From Williamsia serinedens (lineage in GTDB: Bacteria; Actinomycetota; Actinomycetes; Mycobacteriales; Mycobacteriaceae), in assembly GCF_024171725.1 (NCBI RefSeq), contig NZ_JAMTCG010000005.1, positions 62,001-126,000 on the forward strand: 64,000 nucleotides of DNA, given 5' to 3'. Position 1 is the first letter of the stretch; each line of letters opens with the position of its first letter. The translations under genes were made by a program, and so were the position numbers. Below the pieces are notes generated by a model. That model was not told the origin of the DNA and searched no databases. It saw only the letters and a program-made list of their open reading frames with translations. Below are positions 35,904-45,255 of this stretch, in pieces.

Positions 35904-36347
35904 ATGGGAATCCGCTACTACGCCTATCCGGTGCCGCCCGAGCTCGTCGAGCAGGCGCACGACGACCCACGACTGTTCCTCTCGCACGACCCCCTGATGG
36001 ACGCGTGGGGCCCCGAGGACGAACGGCCGGTGATGCTCTACCTCGACAAGGTGTGGGGGCCGCTGCAGCAACTGCTCGCGCGCCGTCGAGCGCTGGACCT
36101 CGTCGCCGGCCACGTGCGGTGGATCGGCTACGAGTACGAGCCGTATGTCGCCGTCCTCGACCCCGACGAGGTGGCGGCGATCGCCGACGACCTCGTGCTC
36201 GTCGACGACGTCGACGACGACATCGCCGCCCGGCTCGGTCCGCTCGACTGGTCCGCCGAGACGATCAACCGGTACCTGGCGGAGGCGCGTGCGTTCACCC
36301 GGTCGCTGGCGGACCGTGGCTGCGGCCTGGCGTACGCCATCGGGTGA
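35904..36347 (+). CDS. DUF1877-like protein
   Basis: Protein of 147 residues beginning MGIRYYAYPVPPEL, with acidic, Trp-containing segments (MLYLDKVWGPLQQLL, GPLDWSAETINRYLAEARAF) typical of the DUF1877/YfbM group. The fold is known in the family; the function is not. ATG 35904 fits the family N-terminus. It is the last gene before the clpB promoter region. Confidence 0.72.
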   Translation: MGIRYYAYPVPPELVEQAHDDPRLFLSHDPLMDAWGPEDERPVMLYLDKVWGPLQQLLARRRALDLVAGHVRWIGYEYEPYVAVLDPDEVAAIADDLVLVDDVDDDIAARLGPLDWSAETINRYLAEARAFTRSLADRGCGLAYAIG

Positions 36348-36377
36348 TGGTTGCGCCGGACCGGGCGAGCCGACATA

Positions 36378-36398
36378 CTTGAGCGGAACAGACTCAAC
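36378..36398. promoter_or_regulatory. HAIR operator for HspR upstream of clpB
   Basis: CTTGAGC-GGAACAG-ACTCAAC matches the HAIR consensus CTTGAGT-N7-ACTCAAG in 12 of 14 arm positions. Extra half-sites are TTGAGT at 36409-36414 and ACTCAAG at 36458-36464, the latter next to the clpB Shine-Dalgarno. HspR is encoded at 3671-4087. Binding here would couple clpB to the DnaK feedback loop. Confidence 0.85.
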
Positions 36399-36410
36399 TG
36401 ATCGAGCGTT
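36385..36410 (+). promoter_or_regulatory. SigH/SigE-type stress promoter of clpB
   Basis: GGAAC (36385-36389) is followed 17 bp later by CGTT (36407-36410), matching the actinobacterial SigH-family pattern. The -35 lies in the central spacer of the HAIR operator, so HspR bound there would block the polymerase directly. The transcript would carry a leader of about 60 nt. Confidence 0.7.
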
Positions 36411-36476
36411 GAGTCGTGTGACGGACCGCCCGGTCCGGCAAGACTTGCACACACCTCACTCAAGAAAGGTGAGCCC

Positions 36477-39041
36477 ATGACCCAACCGAACGGCGGCGGG
36501 TTCAACCCGACGACCAAGACGCAGGCGGCGTTGTCGGCTGCCGTCCAGTCGGCGACCGCGGCCGGCAACCCCGACGTGCGACCCGCGCACGTCCTCGTGG
36601 AGCTGCTCCAGCAGCCCGACGGCATCGCATCGCCGCTGCTCAAGGCGGTCGGTGTCGACCCTCAGTCGGTCCTGACGCAGGCACGGGCCCTGGTGCGGCG
36701 CATGCCGTCGGTCTCCGGTGGGAGCGCTGCCCCGCAGCTGACCCGCGAGACCATCGCGGCCATCACCGCCGCCCAGCAGCTCGCGGGCGAACTCGACGAC
36801 GAGTACGTCTCGACCGAGCACCTCATGGTCGGCCTGGCGACCGGTGACTCCGACGTCGCCAAGCTCCTGCACGACGTGGGCGCGACACCGCAGGCGTTGC
36901 GCGAGGCGTTCGTCGCCGTCCGCGGCAGCGCGCGCGTCACCTCGCCCGACCCCGAATCGACGTATCAGGCACTCGAGAAGTATTCGACCGACCTGACCGC
37001 GCAGGCCCGCGAGGGCAAGCTCGACCCGGTCATCGGTCGTGACACCGAGATCCGTCGGGTGGTCCAGGTGCTCAGCCGCCGCACCAAGAACAATCCCGTC
37101 CTCATCGGCGAGCCCGGTGTCGGCAAGACCGCCATCGTCGAGGGTCTGGCGCAGCGCATCATCGCGGGCGACGTCCCGGAGTCGTTGCGCGGAAAGACCG
37201 TCGTCAGCCTCGATCTGTCGTCGATGGTCGCCGGCGCGAAGTACCGGGGTGAGTTCGAGGAGCGGCTGAAGGCCGTCCTCGAGGACATCAAGGGTTCGGC
37301 CGGGCAGGTCATCACCTTCATCGACGAGCTGCACACGATCGTCGGTGCCGGCGCGACCGGTGATTCCGCGATGGACGCGGGCAACATGATCAAGCCGATG
37401 CTCGCCCGCGGTGAGCTGCGGCTGGTCGGCGCGACCACGCTCGAGGAGTACCGCCAGTACATCGAGAAGGACGCCGCGCTCGAGCGTCGTTTCCAGCAGG
37501 TCTACGTCGGGGAGCCGTCGGTCGAGGACACCGTCGGCATCCTCCGTGGACTGAAGGATCGGTACGAGGTGCACCACGGTGTCCGCATCACCGACTCGGC
37601 GCTGGTCGCCGCGGCGTCGCTGTCGGACCGGTACATCACCTCGCGGTTCCTGCCGGACAAGGCGATCGACCTCGTCGACGAGGCCGCGTCGCGTCTGCGC
37701 ATGGAGATCGACTCGCGTCCCGTCGAGATCGACGAGGTGGAGCGCATCGTCCGTCGGCTCGAGGTCGAGGAGGTCGCCCTGGAGAAGGAGACCGACGAGG
37801 CGTCGAAGCTGCGGTTGGAGAAGCTGCGCGGCGAACTCGCCGACCAGAAGGAGAAGCTCGCCGAGCTGACCGCCCGGTGGCAGGGCGAGAAGCAGGCCAT
37901 CGACTCCGTCCGCGACCTCAAGGAACAGCTCGAGTCGCTGCGCGGTGAGTCCGAGCGCGCCGAACGCGACGGTGATCTCGGCCGGGCCGCGGAACTGCGC
38001 TACGGCCAGATCCCGGCGCTGGAGAAGCAACTCGAGGCCGCCGCGGACAAGGGCGCCATCGTGAACGAGGACGTCATGCTCAAGGAGGAGGTCGGCCCCG
38101 ACGACGTCGCCGAGGTCGTCTCGTCGTGGACCGGTGTCCCCGCGGGCCGCATGCTCGAGGGCGAGACTGCGAAGCTGCTGCGCATGGAGGACGAGCTCGG
38201 CAAGCGCGTGATCGGCCAGAAGAAGGCCGTGGCCGCGGTGTCCGACGCCGTCCGCCGCGCGCGGGCCGGTGTCGCCGACCCGAACCGGCCGCTGGGGTCG
38301 TTCATGTTCCTCGGCCCGACCGGCGTGGGCAAGACCGAGTTGGCGAAGGCGTTGGCGGAGTTCCTCTTCGACGACGACCGCGCGATGGTGCGCATCGACA
38401 TGAGCGAGTACGGCGAGAAGCACAGCGTCGCACGGCTCGTCGGTGCGCCTCCCGGCTACGTCGGTTACGAGGCCGGTGGCCAGCTGACCGAGGCGGTGCG
38501 TCGACGCCCGTACACGGTGGTCCTGTTCGACGAGATCGAGAAGGCCCACCCGGACGTGTTCGACGTGCTGCTGCAGGTGCTCGACGAGGGCCGTCTCACC
38601 GACGGCCAGGGACGGACGGTGGACTTCCGCAACACCATCCTGATCCTGACGTCGAACCTGGGTGCCGGTGGCACGGAGGAGCAGGTGATGACGGCGGTGC
38701 GCTCGGCCTTCAAGCCCGAGTTCATCAACCGCCTCGACGACGTGCTCATCTTCGACGGGCTCAACCCTGAGGAGCTGACGCGCATCGTCGACATCCAGCT
38801 CGGTCAGCTGCAGGAGCGCCTCGCGCAGCGTCGCCTCGACCTCGAGGTCAGCGACAACGCCAAGAGGTGGCTCGCCGCACGGGGATTCGACCCGCTGTAC
38901 GGTGCACGTCCGCTGCGGCGGCTGGTCCAGCAGGCGATCGGTGACCAGCTCGCCAAGCAGCTGCTGGCCGGGACCGTCACCGACGGTGACGTCGTGCCGG
39001 TGAACGTCAGCGCCGACGGGGAGTCGCTCGTCCTCGGCTGA
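36477..39041 (+). CDS. clpB: Protein disaggregase ClpB
   Basis: Hexameric AAA+ disaggregase of 854 residues that extracts proteins from aggregates together with DnaK/DnaJ/GrpE. The order is N-domain (about 5-145), first ATPase with Walker A GEPGVGKT (211-218) and Walker [10 protein letters not shown], the coiled-coil middle domain (about 410-525), second ATPase with Walker A GPTGVGKT (613-620) and Walker [10 protein letters not shown], and a C-terminal small domain with [18 protein letters not shown]. Length is normal. ATG 36477 is preceded by AAAGG. Control is by HspR (HAIR site) and a SigH-type promoter. A palindromic repeat follows the stop. Confidence 0.98.
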   Translation: MTQPNGGGFNPTTKTQAALSAAVQSATAAGNPDVRPAHVLVELLQQPDGIASPLLKAVGVDPQSVLTQARALVRRMPSVSGGSAAPQLTRETIAAITAAQQLAGELDDEYVSTEHLMVGLATGDSDVAKLLHDVGATPQALREAFVAVRGSARVTSPDPESTYQALEKYSTDLTAQAREGKLDPVIGRDTEIRRVVQVLSRRTKNNPVLIGEPGVGKTAIVEGLAQRIIAGDVPESLRGKTVVSLDLSSMVAGAKYRGEFEERLKAVLEDIKGSAGQVITFIDELHTIVGAGATGDSAMDAGNMIKPMLARGELRLVGATTLEEYRQYIEKDAALERRFQQVYVGEPSVEDTVGILRGLKDRYEVHHGVRITDSALVAAASLSDRYITSRFLPDKAIDLVDEAASRLRMEIDSRPVEIDEVERIVRRLEVEEVALEKETDEASKLRLEKLRGELADQKEKLAELTARWQGEKQAIDSVRDLKEQLESLRGESERAERDGDLGRAAELRYGQIPALEKQLEAAADKGAIVNEDVMLKEEVGPDDVAEVVSSWTGVPAGRMLEGETAKLLRMEDELGKRVIGQKKAVAAVSDAVRRARAGVADPNRPLGSFMFLGPTGVGKTELAKALAEFLFDDDRAMVRIDMSEYGEKHSVARLVGAPPGYVGYEAGGQLTEAVRRRPYTVVLFDEIEKAHPDVFDVLLQVLDEGRLTDGQGRTVDFRNTILILTSNLGAGGTEEQVMTAVRSAFKPEFINRLDDVLIFDGLNPEELTRIVDIQLGQLQERLAQRRLDLEVSDNAKRWLAARGFDPLYGARPLRRLVQQAIGDQLAKQLLAGTVTDGDVVPVNVSADGESLVLG

Positions 39042-39042
39042 C

Positions 39043-39120
39043 GCTCGTCACGAACGTCCGCCATACGTGCCAGGAGGGCAATGTTCCCTCCTGCGCCGTA
39101 TGGCGGACGTTTCCGACGGC
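39043..39120. repeat. Dispersed palindromic repeat, family A copy 1
   Basis: CGTCCGCCATACG (39055-39067) pairs perfectly with CGTATGGCGGACG (39097-39109). Inside, CAGGAGGG (39071-39078) pairs with CCCTCCTG (39086-39093), with a symmetric 3x3 internal loop. It is collinear with 46152-46228: blocks GTCCGCCATACG, GAGGGC, CCCTCC and GCGGACG lie at the same offsets (0, 18, 30, 47). It lies directly after clpB. Confidence 0.85.
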
Positions 39121-39153
39121 GGGCCGGACGGCCCAGTGCGAGAATCACCGACC

Positions 39154-39945
39154 ATGACCGCCAGGGTTCTCGTCGTCTGTGCCGCTGTTCTCGTCGCGCT
39201 GTCGCTGGCAGCGCCCACGGCCTCCGCGGCGCCGCCCGTGCCGAAGGCCCCGGCGGATTTCGTGGCCCTGAGCGACGTCGATCCGACGATCATCCAGGAG
39301 ATCCGGTACTTCACGCCGCACAACTTCACCGGCGACCCGGTCGACGGGTATCGCGCGCCGATGTGCATCCTCACCCGGCAGGCCGCGGAGGCGTTGCACC
39401 GCGCACAGATCGGCTTCCTGCTGCAGGGGCTCTCGCTCAAGGTGTACGACTGCTACCGCCCGCAGCGCGCGGTGAACGCGTTCGTGGCGTGGGCGAAGCG
39501 ACTCGACGACCAGCGGATGAAGGCCGAGTTCTACCGCGACGTCGACAAGGCGAACCTCTTCCGCGACGGCTACATCGCCGAGCAGTCCGGGCACAGTCGC
39601 GGCAGCACGATGGACCTCACGCTCGTCCGTCTACCCGCCCGAGCGACCAGGCCGTACGTCCGCGGGCAGGAGCTGGTCGACTGCATCGCACCGCAGGCGC
39701 AGCGATTCCCCGACAACTCGATCGACATGGGCACCGGCTTCGACTGCTTCTCGACCCTCTCGTGGCCGCTGGACCCGCGTATCCAGGGTGAGCAACTGCG
39801 CAACCGGGTCACGTTGCTGAACGGCATGGTGCAACAGGGATTCGTGCCGTATTCCTACGAGTGGTGGCACTTCACCTACAAGCCGGAACCGTTCCCGGAC
39901 ACCTACTTCGACTTCCCGGTGTCCCGGTCCTCGCTGCGGCGGTAG
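39154..39945 (+). CDS. Secreted D-Ala-D-Ala dipeptidase, VanX-like
   Basis: Exported peptidase M15D-type protein of 263 residues. MTARVLVVCAAVLVALSLAA then TASAA is a Sec signal peptide. The mature domain carries the zinc site SGHSRGSTMDLTL (SxHxxGxxxD), the catalytic Glu and last His in YEWWHF, and the Arg of YDCYRP. It cleaves D-alanyl-D-alanine, so in the wall space it would salvage or edit peptidoglycan precursors. No VanH/VanA ligase genes are near, so resistance is not implied. ATG 39154 begins the signal peptide directly. Confidence 0.92.
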   Translation: MTARVLVVCAAVLVALSLAAPTASAAPPVPKAPADFVALSDVDPTIIQEIRYFTPHNFTGDPVDGYRAPMCILTRQAAEALHRAQIGFLLQGLSLKVYDCYRPQRAVNAFVAWAKRLDDQRMKAEFYRDVDKANLFRDGYIAEQSGHSRGSTMDLTLVRLPARATRPYVRGQELVDCIAPQAQRFPDNSIDMGTGFDCFSTLSWPLDPRIQGEQLRNRVTLLNGMVQQGFVPYSYEWWHFTYKPEPFPDTYFDFPVSRSSLRR

Positions 39946-39948
39946 AGC

Positions 39949-40629
39949 TCAGCTGAACTCGCTGCTCGCGAGATCCTTGTCGTCGCCGAGCAGGGCCTCG
40001 ACGATGCGTTTGGCGACGGCGTCGGGATCAGCCCCCGACGGCATCTTCGGCGGGTCGCCGGCGATCGCGCGGTCGACGAGACCGGTCTCGGTGTGCGGGG
40101 GCCGGATGTCGACGACGCGGATCTTGCTCTTGCGCGCCTCTTTCGCGACGGCGGAGAACAACGCTGCTGCTGCGGCTTTCACCGCCGAGTAGGTGGCCAT
40201 GAACGCGACGGGCTGCTCGGCCAGCACCGCGCTGATGCTCGCGATCACACCGCCCTGCTCGACGACCGGCAACGCGGCGCGCGTGATCCGCAACGGCCCG
40301 AGGAAGTCGATGAGCACGAGATCGTCGACTGTGTCGTCGTCGATGTCGGCGAGCGGACCGAACGCGGCGACACCCGCTGCGATGACCACACCGTCGATGC
40401 GGCCGTGCTGGTCGCGCGCCGCGTCGATGATCTTCTGCCCCGCATCGGGCTGCCGGAGATCGGCTGCGACGGTGTGCGCGCCCTCGATGTCGAGCTTCCC
40501 GACCGATTCCTCCGACGAGCCCGTCAGCGTCAGGGCGGCACCCTTCTCGGCGAGTCCCTTCGCGATCCGGGAACCCAGCGCGCCGGTAGCGCCGACGACG
40601 ACGAACACCTTGTCCTGTGCATCAGCCAT
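39949..40629 (-). CDS. Short-chain dehydrogenase/reductase (atypical)
   Basis: SDR-fold protein of 226 residues. The nucleotide-binding turn reads GATGALGSRIA, the NAG-like motif is VIAAGVAAFG, and the active-site pair appears in ATYSAVKAAAAAL (YxxxK). The length is shorter than classical SDRs, with a reduced C-terminus. ATG 40629 starts directly before the first strand. It is divergent from a classical SDR at 40750, with 120 bp between, and converges on the VanX-like gene with a 3-bp gap. The substrate is unknown. Confidence 0.88.
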   Translation of the reverse strand: MADAQDKVFVVVGATGALGSRIAKGLAEKGAALTLTGSSEESVGKLDIEGAHTVAADLRQPDAGQKIIDAARDQHGRIDGVVIAAGVAAFGPLADIDDDTVDDLVLIDFLGPLRITRAALPVVEQGGVIASISAVLAEQPVAFMATYSAVKAAAAALFSAVAKEARKSKIRVVDIRPPHTETGLVDRAIAGDPPKMPSGADPDAVAKRIVEALLGDDKDLASSEFS

Positions 40630-40749
40630 GTCCCCATGGTGCCCGCTGAGAGATGGGCCGAACCGCCCCCGGCGAATCGAACGGCGATCGTGACCGGCCA
40701 CCAGCACCTGTGACCCCCTCGTTACCCCCGGCGCAGGCACTCTGGACGC

Positions 40750-41532
40750 ATGAACACCGTGAACACCTACGCAGTCGAGGACAAGGTCGTCGTGGTCACC
40801 GGCGCCGGATCGGGCATCGGACGCGCGATCGCACGCGCGTTCCTCCTGAACGGAGCGATTGTCGTCGTGACCGGGCGCCGTCGCCAACCCCTCGAGGAGA
40901 CCGTCGAGGGCGCTGCAGACGGGCGTGCTCTGGTCATCCCGGGTGACGTGTCCCGCCGAGACGATGTCGAAGCCCTGGTGTCGACCGTCCTCGACAAGCA
41001 CGGTCGCATCGACGTCGTGGTCAGCAACGCGGGAGTGCACGACGGTGGTGGTGACATCACCGAACTGACCGACGAGAACTGGGCCCTTCTCCGCGGGGTG
41101 AACATCGACGGCTTCCTCCACCTCGCCCAGGCGACGTTGCCGGAGCTGGTCCGCTCCGGCGGCAATTTCGTGGCCGTGTCGTCGGTGTCGGGGATCGCCG
41201 GCGACTGGGGGCAGGCGGCCTACAACGCGTCGAAGCACGCCATGACCGGATTCGTACGCTCGCTCGCGTTGGACTACGGAGGCCGCGGCGTCCGTGTGAA
41301 CGCCGTGCTCCCGGCATTCACGCTGACCGAGATGACCGCGGGGATGGCGAAGGACGAGGAGGCGTTGGCGCCGTTCGTCAATCGGATCGCGCTGGGTCGC
41401 CCCGGTGAACCCGACGACATCGCTCCCGCCGTGCTGTTCCTCGCCTCCGAGGACGCGCGGTACGTCACGGGCGCGCTCCTCGCCGTCGACGGCGGCACGA
41501 GTGCGTCGACGGGCCAACCTCACACCGACTGA
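40750..41532 (+). CDS. Classical short-chain dehydrogenase/reductase
   Basis: SDR of 260 residues with all classical motifs: TGAGSGIGRAIA, NAG in VVSNAGVHDG, catalytic Ser in SSVSGIAG, YNASK and the C-terminal GALLAVDGG. It resembles 3-oxoacyl-ACP reductase or glucose dehydrogenase relatives; the substrate cannot be told. Its 3' end overlaps the convergent DUF998 gene by 13 bp. Confidence 0.92.
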   Translation: MNTVNTYAVEDKVVVVTGAGSGIGRAIARAFLLNGAIVVVTGRRRQPLEETVEGAADGRALVIPGDVSRRDDVEALVSTVLDKHGRIDVVVSNAGVHDGGGDITELTDENWALLRGVNIDGFLHLAQATLPELVRSGGNFVAVSSVSGIAGDWGQAAYNASKHAMTGFVRSLALDYGGRGVRVNAVLPAFTLTEMTAGMAKDEEALAPFVNRIALGRPGEPDDIAPAVLFLASEDARYVTGALLAVDGGTSASTGQPHTD

Positions 41533-42134
41533 GGTGACCGCCCCCTGCCGAACAGCAGCACGAGTCCTGCCACGACATCCCACACGATGATCGTGTAGAC
41601 ACTGCCCCGTTCGACGGCCCCCTCGACACCGGTTCCCCGCCCGGCGATCGCGAGCAGGGCGATGAAGCTCGCGATCCCGGCCATCCCCAGGACCCGACTG
41701 CCGACGCAGAACCAGCGCGGCGCACCGAGACCGCGGAACAGACCGTCCGCGAGGATCATCGCCGCGTTGCCGCCGACGATCGCCAGCAGCGCGCCGAGCC
41801 CGTGCAGTGGCGATGCGCCGGCGTGGAACAGGCCGACGAGCACGTTGCCGACACCGTTCGCGACGGTCAGTGCAGCGAACACGGTCCACGCGCGACCGCG
41901 CTGTCCGACGGTACGCGCCAGCAGCAACCCTGCGGCGGCGAAGAGCAGCCCGTGCAGCACGAAGGCGCCGGCGTTCATCAGCGTCGCCGACGGTGAGTCG
42001 GCGGGGACCCCAAGTGCGCTGATGTAGTCGCGGGCGTAGTCGTACCCGGGATACTTCCGGGCAGAGACGGTTTCGCACAGGACGTAGGCGACGCCGGCGA
42101 GCAACCAGGCCGCGCCGGCGGCGCGTGCCGTCAC
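41520..42134 (-). CDS. DUF998 membrane protein
   Basis: Membrane protein of 204 residues with about six helices. The first segment VLCETVSARKYPGYDYARDYISALG is the usual DUF998 opening, followed by a Gly/Ala-rich helix bundle. The GTG start forms a GTGA overlap with the stop of the dihydroxyacetone kinase gene, so it is the last gene of the permease-kinase-DUF998 operon. Its function is unknown; its place suggests a membrane role linked to the kinase or its substrate. Confidence 0.82.
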   Translation of the reverse strand: MTARAAGAAWLLAGVAYVLCETVSARKYPGYDYARDYISALGVPADSPSATLMNAGAFVLHGLLFAAAGLLLARTVGQRGRAWTVFAALTVANGVGNVLVGLFHAGASPLHGLGALLAIVGGNAAMILADGLFRGLGAPRWFCVGSRVLGMAGIASFIALLAIAGRGTGVEGAVERGSVYTIIVWDVVAGLVLLFGRGRSPQSV

Positions 42135-43795
42135 GCGTCGCCGGCTGCGGCGGCGAAGAACCAGGCGACGACGAGAGCGCCGGGATCGACGACACCGCGC
42201 GCCCGGTCGCCGAGGTAACTCGCCCGACCACGCGACGCCACGAGGTCACGCGTCGACTCGGCGCCGTCGGCCGCGGCGGTCGCGACGTCCGACAGCGACC
42301 CGTCCGACCCGAGCGCGTCGGCAGCCGGGGAGAGCGCGTCGACCAGCGTGTCGTCCCCGACACGGGCGCCGCCGATCTCCTGGATCCGCCGCAGCGCCTC
42401 GACCGTCCCCGTACGCAACGCGTCGGCTCGGTCGTCGGTGTCGGCGAACGCCCGGGCGAGTTCCGAGAACAGCATCCCGAACAGAGCGCCCGACGTACCG
42501 CCCGCGCGGACGAGGAACGACGTGCTGACCGCCTCGAGGACAGCGGCGTCCGAACCACGCAGCGGCAGGGAGAAATGGCGCAGGGCCGCCGCCATGTTCG
42601 TGCCGAAGTCACCGTCGCCGGCCTGTCGGTCCAGGTCGGTGAGATCGTCGATCGACTCCTGCACGCGTTCGACGAACTCGCTCACCCAGCGGCATTCGTC
42701 GCCGTCGTCGCCGTCGTCGGCGGCGTCGTCGGGTTCGGCGAACGACACGTCCACCGGGGAGGCGCCACCGGTGGCGGTCACCGCCGGCCACCCCGGCGCG
42801 CCCGTCGGCGCGTCGAACAACTCGACGATCGCGTCGTCGCACCGCAGCACGGTGATCGAGAACCCGGCCATGTCGAGAGCGGTGACCAGGGTGGCGACGA
42901 GGCCCCGGCGGATCGTGAACCCCCGGTCGGTGAGCTGCCGGACGGCCTGGTCGAACGCGACGTGCAGTTCCAACGGATGCGTCGACCCGAGGCCATTGAC
43001 GAAGACGAGGAGATCGTCGTCGGTGGACGGCTCCAACGCGCCGAGGATGCGGTCGAGCATGCCGCCGACGAGCTCGTCGGCGGGTTGCAGCGGGATGCGG
43101 TCGACACCGGCCTCGCCGTGGATGCCGACGCCGAACTCCATCTCGCCCGGTGCGAGGTCGAAACCCGGCGTGCGGGCGCCGGGTGTGGTGCACGGGGCGG
43201 TCGCGACCGAGAAGCTGCGGGCGTTGGCCGCGACACGTCTGCCGAGGTCGGCCACCGACGTCAGGTCGTCACCCCGCGCCGCGGCCGCACCGCAGATCTT
43301 CTCGACGAGGACCGTCGCACCGGTGCCGCGTCTGCCGGGCCCACCGTCGTCGCCGGTCTCGGTGGCGACGTCGTCGTCGACGAGGACGTGGTCGGTGGCG
43401 ACCTCGTCACGCACCATGGTCCGCGCGATGCCGAAGTTCATGACGTCGCCGGTGTAGTTCTTCACGACGTGCAGCACGCCGGCGCCACGGTCGACCCGTC
43501 GGGTGGCCGCGGCGACCTGCAGCGCGTTCGGCGAGGTGAAGATCAGGCCCGGGCAGGCGGCGTCCAGCAAGCCCGAACCGATCAGCCCGGAGTGCATCGG
43601 CTCGTGGCCCGACCCGCCCCCGGACACCAGCGCGACGCCGTCGTCGGTGCGATCGGTGCGGAACAGGAAGCCGGGGTCGGGTTCCCAGGCGAGGTGGTCC
43701 TGGGCGGCGACGAGGCCGGCGATCGCGTCGGTGAGGAATCGATCGGTGTCGACGGCGATGTACGCGTGCGGCGGACGGTGCGCGCCGTCAGACAT
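42131..43795 (-). CDS. Fused dihydroxyacetone kinase (DhaK-DhaL)
   Basis: Kinase of 554 residues. The DhaK domain (about 1-330) has the glycine-rich GGGSGHEPMHSG and a His in GIHGEAG that covalently holds the ketone substrate. The DhaL domain (about 365-554) has the ATP/Mg motif DLDRQAGDGDFGTNMA. This is the ATP-dependent, one-chain form rather than the PTS-driven three-subunit form. It may phosphorylate dihydroxyacetone, glyceraldehyde or a related C3/C4 sugar. ATG 43795 overlaps the permease stop by 8 bp, and its stop overlaps the DUF998 start, giving a tightly coupled operon. Confidence 0.92.
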   Translation of the reverse strand: MSDGAHRPPHAYIAVDTDRFLTDAIAGLVAAQDHLAWEPDPGFLFRTDRTDDGVALVSGGGSGHEPMHSGLIGSGLLDAACPGLIFTSPNALQVAAATRRVDRGAGVLHVVKNYTGDVMNFGIARTMVRDEVATDHVLVDDDVATETGDDGGPGRRGTGATVLVEKICGAAAARGDDLTSVADLGRRVAANARSFSVATAPCTTPGARTPGFDLAPGEMEFGVGIHGEAGVDRIPLQPADELVGGMLDRILGALEPSTDDDLLVFVNGLGSTHPLELHVAFDQAVRQLTDRGFTIRRGLVATLVTALDMAGFSITVLRCDDAIVELFDAPTGAPGWPAVTATGGASPVDVSFAEPDDAADDGDDGDECRWVSEFVERVQESIDDLTDLDRQAGDGDFGTNMAAALRHFSLPLRGSDAAVLEAVSTSFLVRAGGTSGALFGMLFSELARAFADTDDRADALRTGTVEALRRIQEIGGARVGDDTLVDALSPAADALGSDGSLSDVATAAADGAESTRDLVASRGRASYLGDRARGVVDPGALVVAWFFAAAAGDA

Positions 43796-45176
43796 GCGAC
43801 TCCTTCTGTGCCGGTGCGGGTTCCGCGGTCCGTTGGCGCCACACACCGAGCGCGATGATCACGACGGCCGAGATGACCGAGAAGCCGATGGCCTGCTGCT
43901 GGCCCTTGTCGAACGCCATCAGCACCAGCACCGCGACGATGAACACGATGACCGCCGACGTCAGGTAGGGGAACAGCCACATCCGCACCGGCGGACGTTC
44001 ACCGGTGGCGCGCAGTGTTCGTCCCAGACGCAGCTGGCTGCACGCGATGGCGAGGTAGACGAACAGTGCGACGGCGCCGCTGGTCGCCAGGAGGTAGCCG
44101 AAGATCTTGTCGGGCAGGACGTAGTTGCCGACCACGGCGAGGAACCCGATCACCATCGACAGCAGCACCGCCACCCAGGGCACACCCTTGGATGTCAGCG
44201 ACCGCACCACACGGGGGGCGTCACCGCGATCGCCGAGGGAGAACAGCATCCGCGAGGCGGTGTACAGCGATGAGTTCAGGCACGACGCGACCGCGGTGAG
44301 GATGACGACGTCCATGATGCGGCCGGACTGCGGGATCCCGATCGCCTCGAGCACCGACTGATAGGAGCCGTCCTGCAACCGGTTGTACGGCAGCAGCGAG
44401 ACGACCACGAAGATCGACCCGATGTAGAAGATCGAGATCCGCCAGATCACCGAGTTCACGGCTTTCGTGATGCCCGCCTTCGGATTCGGCGACTCGGCGG
44501 CCGCGATCGTCACGATCTCGGTGCCCATGAACGAGAACATCGTCACCAGCAGGCCGGTGATGACCGCCCCGAAACCGTTGGGCATGAACCCGTCCGGCTG
44601 CCAGAGGTTCTTCACCCCGCTGACCTCGGAGCCCGGGAAGACCCCGACGATCGCGAGCACGCCGACGACGATGAACGCCACGATCGCGACCACCTTGATC
44701 AGCGCGAACCAGAACTCGAACTCGCCGTAGTTCCCCACGCTGACGAGGTTCGTCACCGTCAGCAGCAGGGTCACCGCGAGCGCCCACACCCATTGCGGCC
44801 CACCGACGAGGTTCGTCAGGATCGCCGCCGCGGCCGTCGCCTCGACGGGGATGACGAGGACCCAGAACCACCAGTACAGCCAGCCGACGGAGAAGCCGGC
44901 CCAACGCCCGAGCGCCCGCGTCGAGTACACCGAGAACGAGCCGGTGTCGGGGTTGGCCGTGGCCATCTCGCCGAGCATCCGCATCACGAGGATCACCAGC
45001 GTGCCGGCGAGCAGGTACGAGATGAGGACGGCCGGTCCGGCCTTCTCGATCGCGTTCGCCGACCCCACGAACAGTCCCGCGCCGATCACGCCGGCGATCG
45101 AGATCATCGTGATGTGCCGAGGCTTCAGGCCGGCGCCGAGATGCGTCGGGGCGTCTGTGACGGGCGTCGTGCTCAT
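43788..45176 (-). CDS. Amino acid permease, APC family (GabP-like)
   Basis: Transporter of 462 residues with 12 hydrophobic helices. The APC signature MISIAGVIGAGLFVGSANAI opens helix 1, and GEMATANPDTGSFSVY and the ESPNPKAGITKAVNSVIWRI stretch match the amino-acid transporter group that includes GabP. It imports an amino acid or GABA with protons. ATG 45176 gives the standard N-terminus (KPRHITMISIAG follows at once). It heads the operon with the dihydroxyacetone kinase and DUF998 genes, an unusual pairing whose logic is not clear. Confidence 0.92.
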   Translation of the reverse strand: MSTTPVTDAPTHLGAGLKPRHITMISIAGVIGAGLFVGSANAIEKAGPAVLISYLLAGTLVILVMRMLGEMATANPDTGSFSVYSTRALGRWAGFSVGWLYWWFWVLVIPVEATAAAAILTNLVGGPQWVWALAVTLLLTVTNLVSVGNYGEFEFWFALIKVVAIVAFIVVGVLAIVGVFPGSEVSGVKNLWQPDGFMPNGFGAVITGLLVTMFSFMGTEIVTIAAAESPNPKAGITKAVNSVIWRISIFYIGSIFVVVSLLPYNRLQDGSYQSVLEAIGIPQSGRIMDVVILTAVASCLNSSLYTASRMLFSLGDRGDAPRVVRSLTSKGVPWVAVLLSMVIGFLAVVGNYVLPDKIFGYLLATSGAVALFVYLAIACSQLRLGRTLRATGERPPVRMWLFPYLTSAVIVFIVAVLVLMAFDKGQQQAIGFSVISAVVIIALGVWRQRTAEPAPAQKESHV

Positions 45177-45255
45177 CGGTCGATCGTCGCGCATCCGTGG
45201 CCTCGGTGTGGTGCGAGCGACGGAAGACGTCGGCCGGGGTTCTAGGGTCGGGACC

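Noticed and set aside
39154-39945. Vancomycin-resistance locus
   Set aside because: The VanX-like dipeptidase stands alone, has a Sec signal, and no VanH, VanA or VanRS genes are present.
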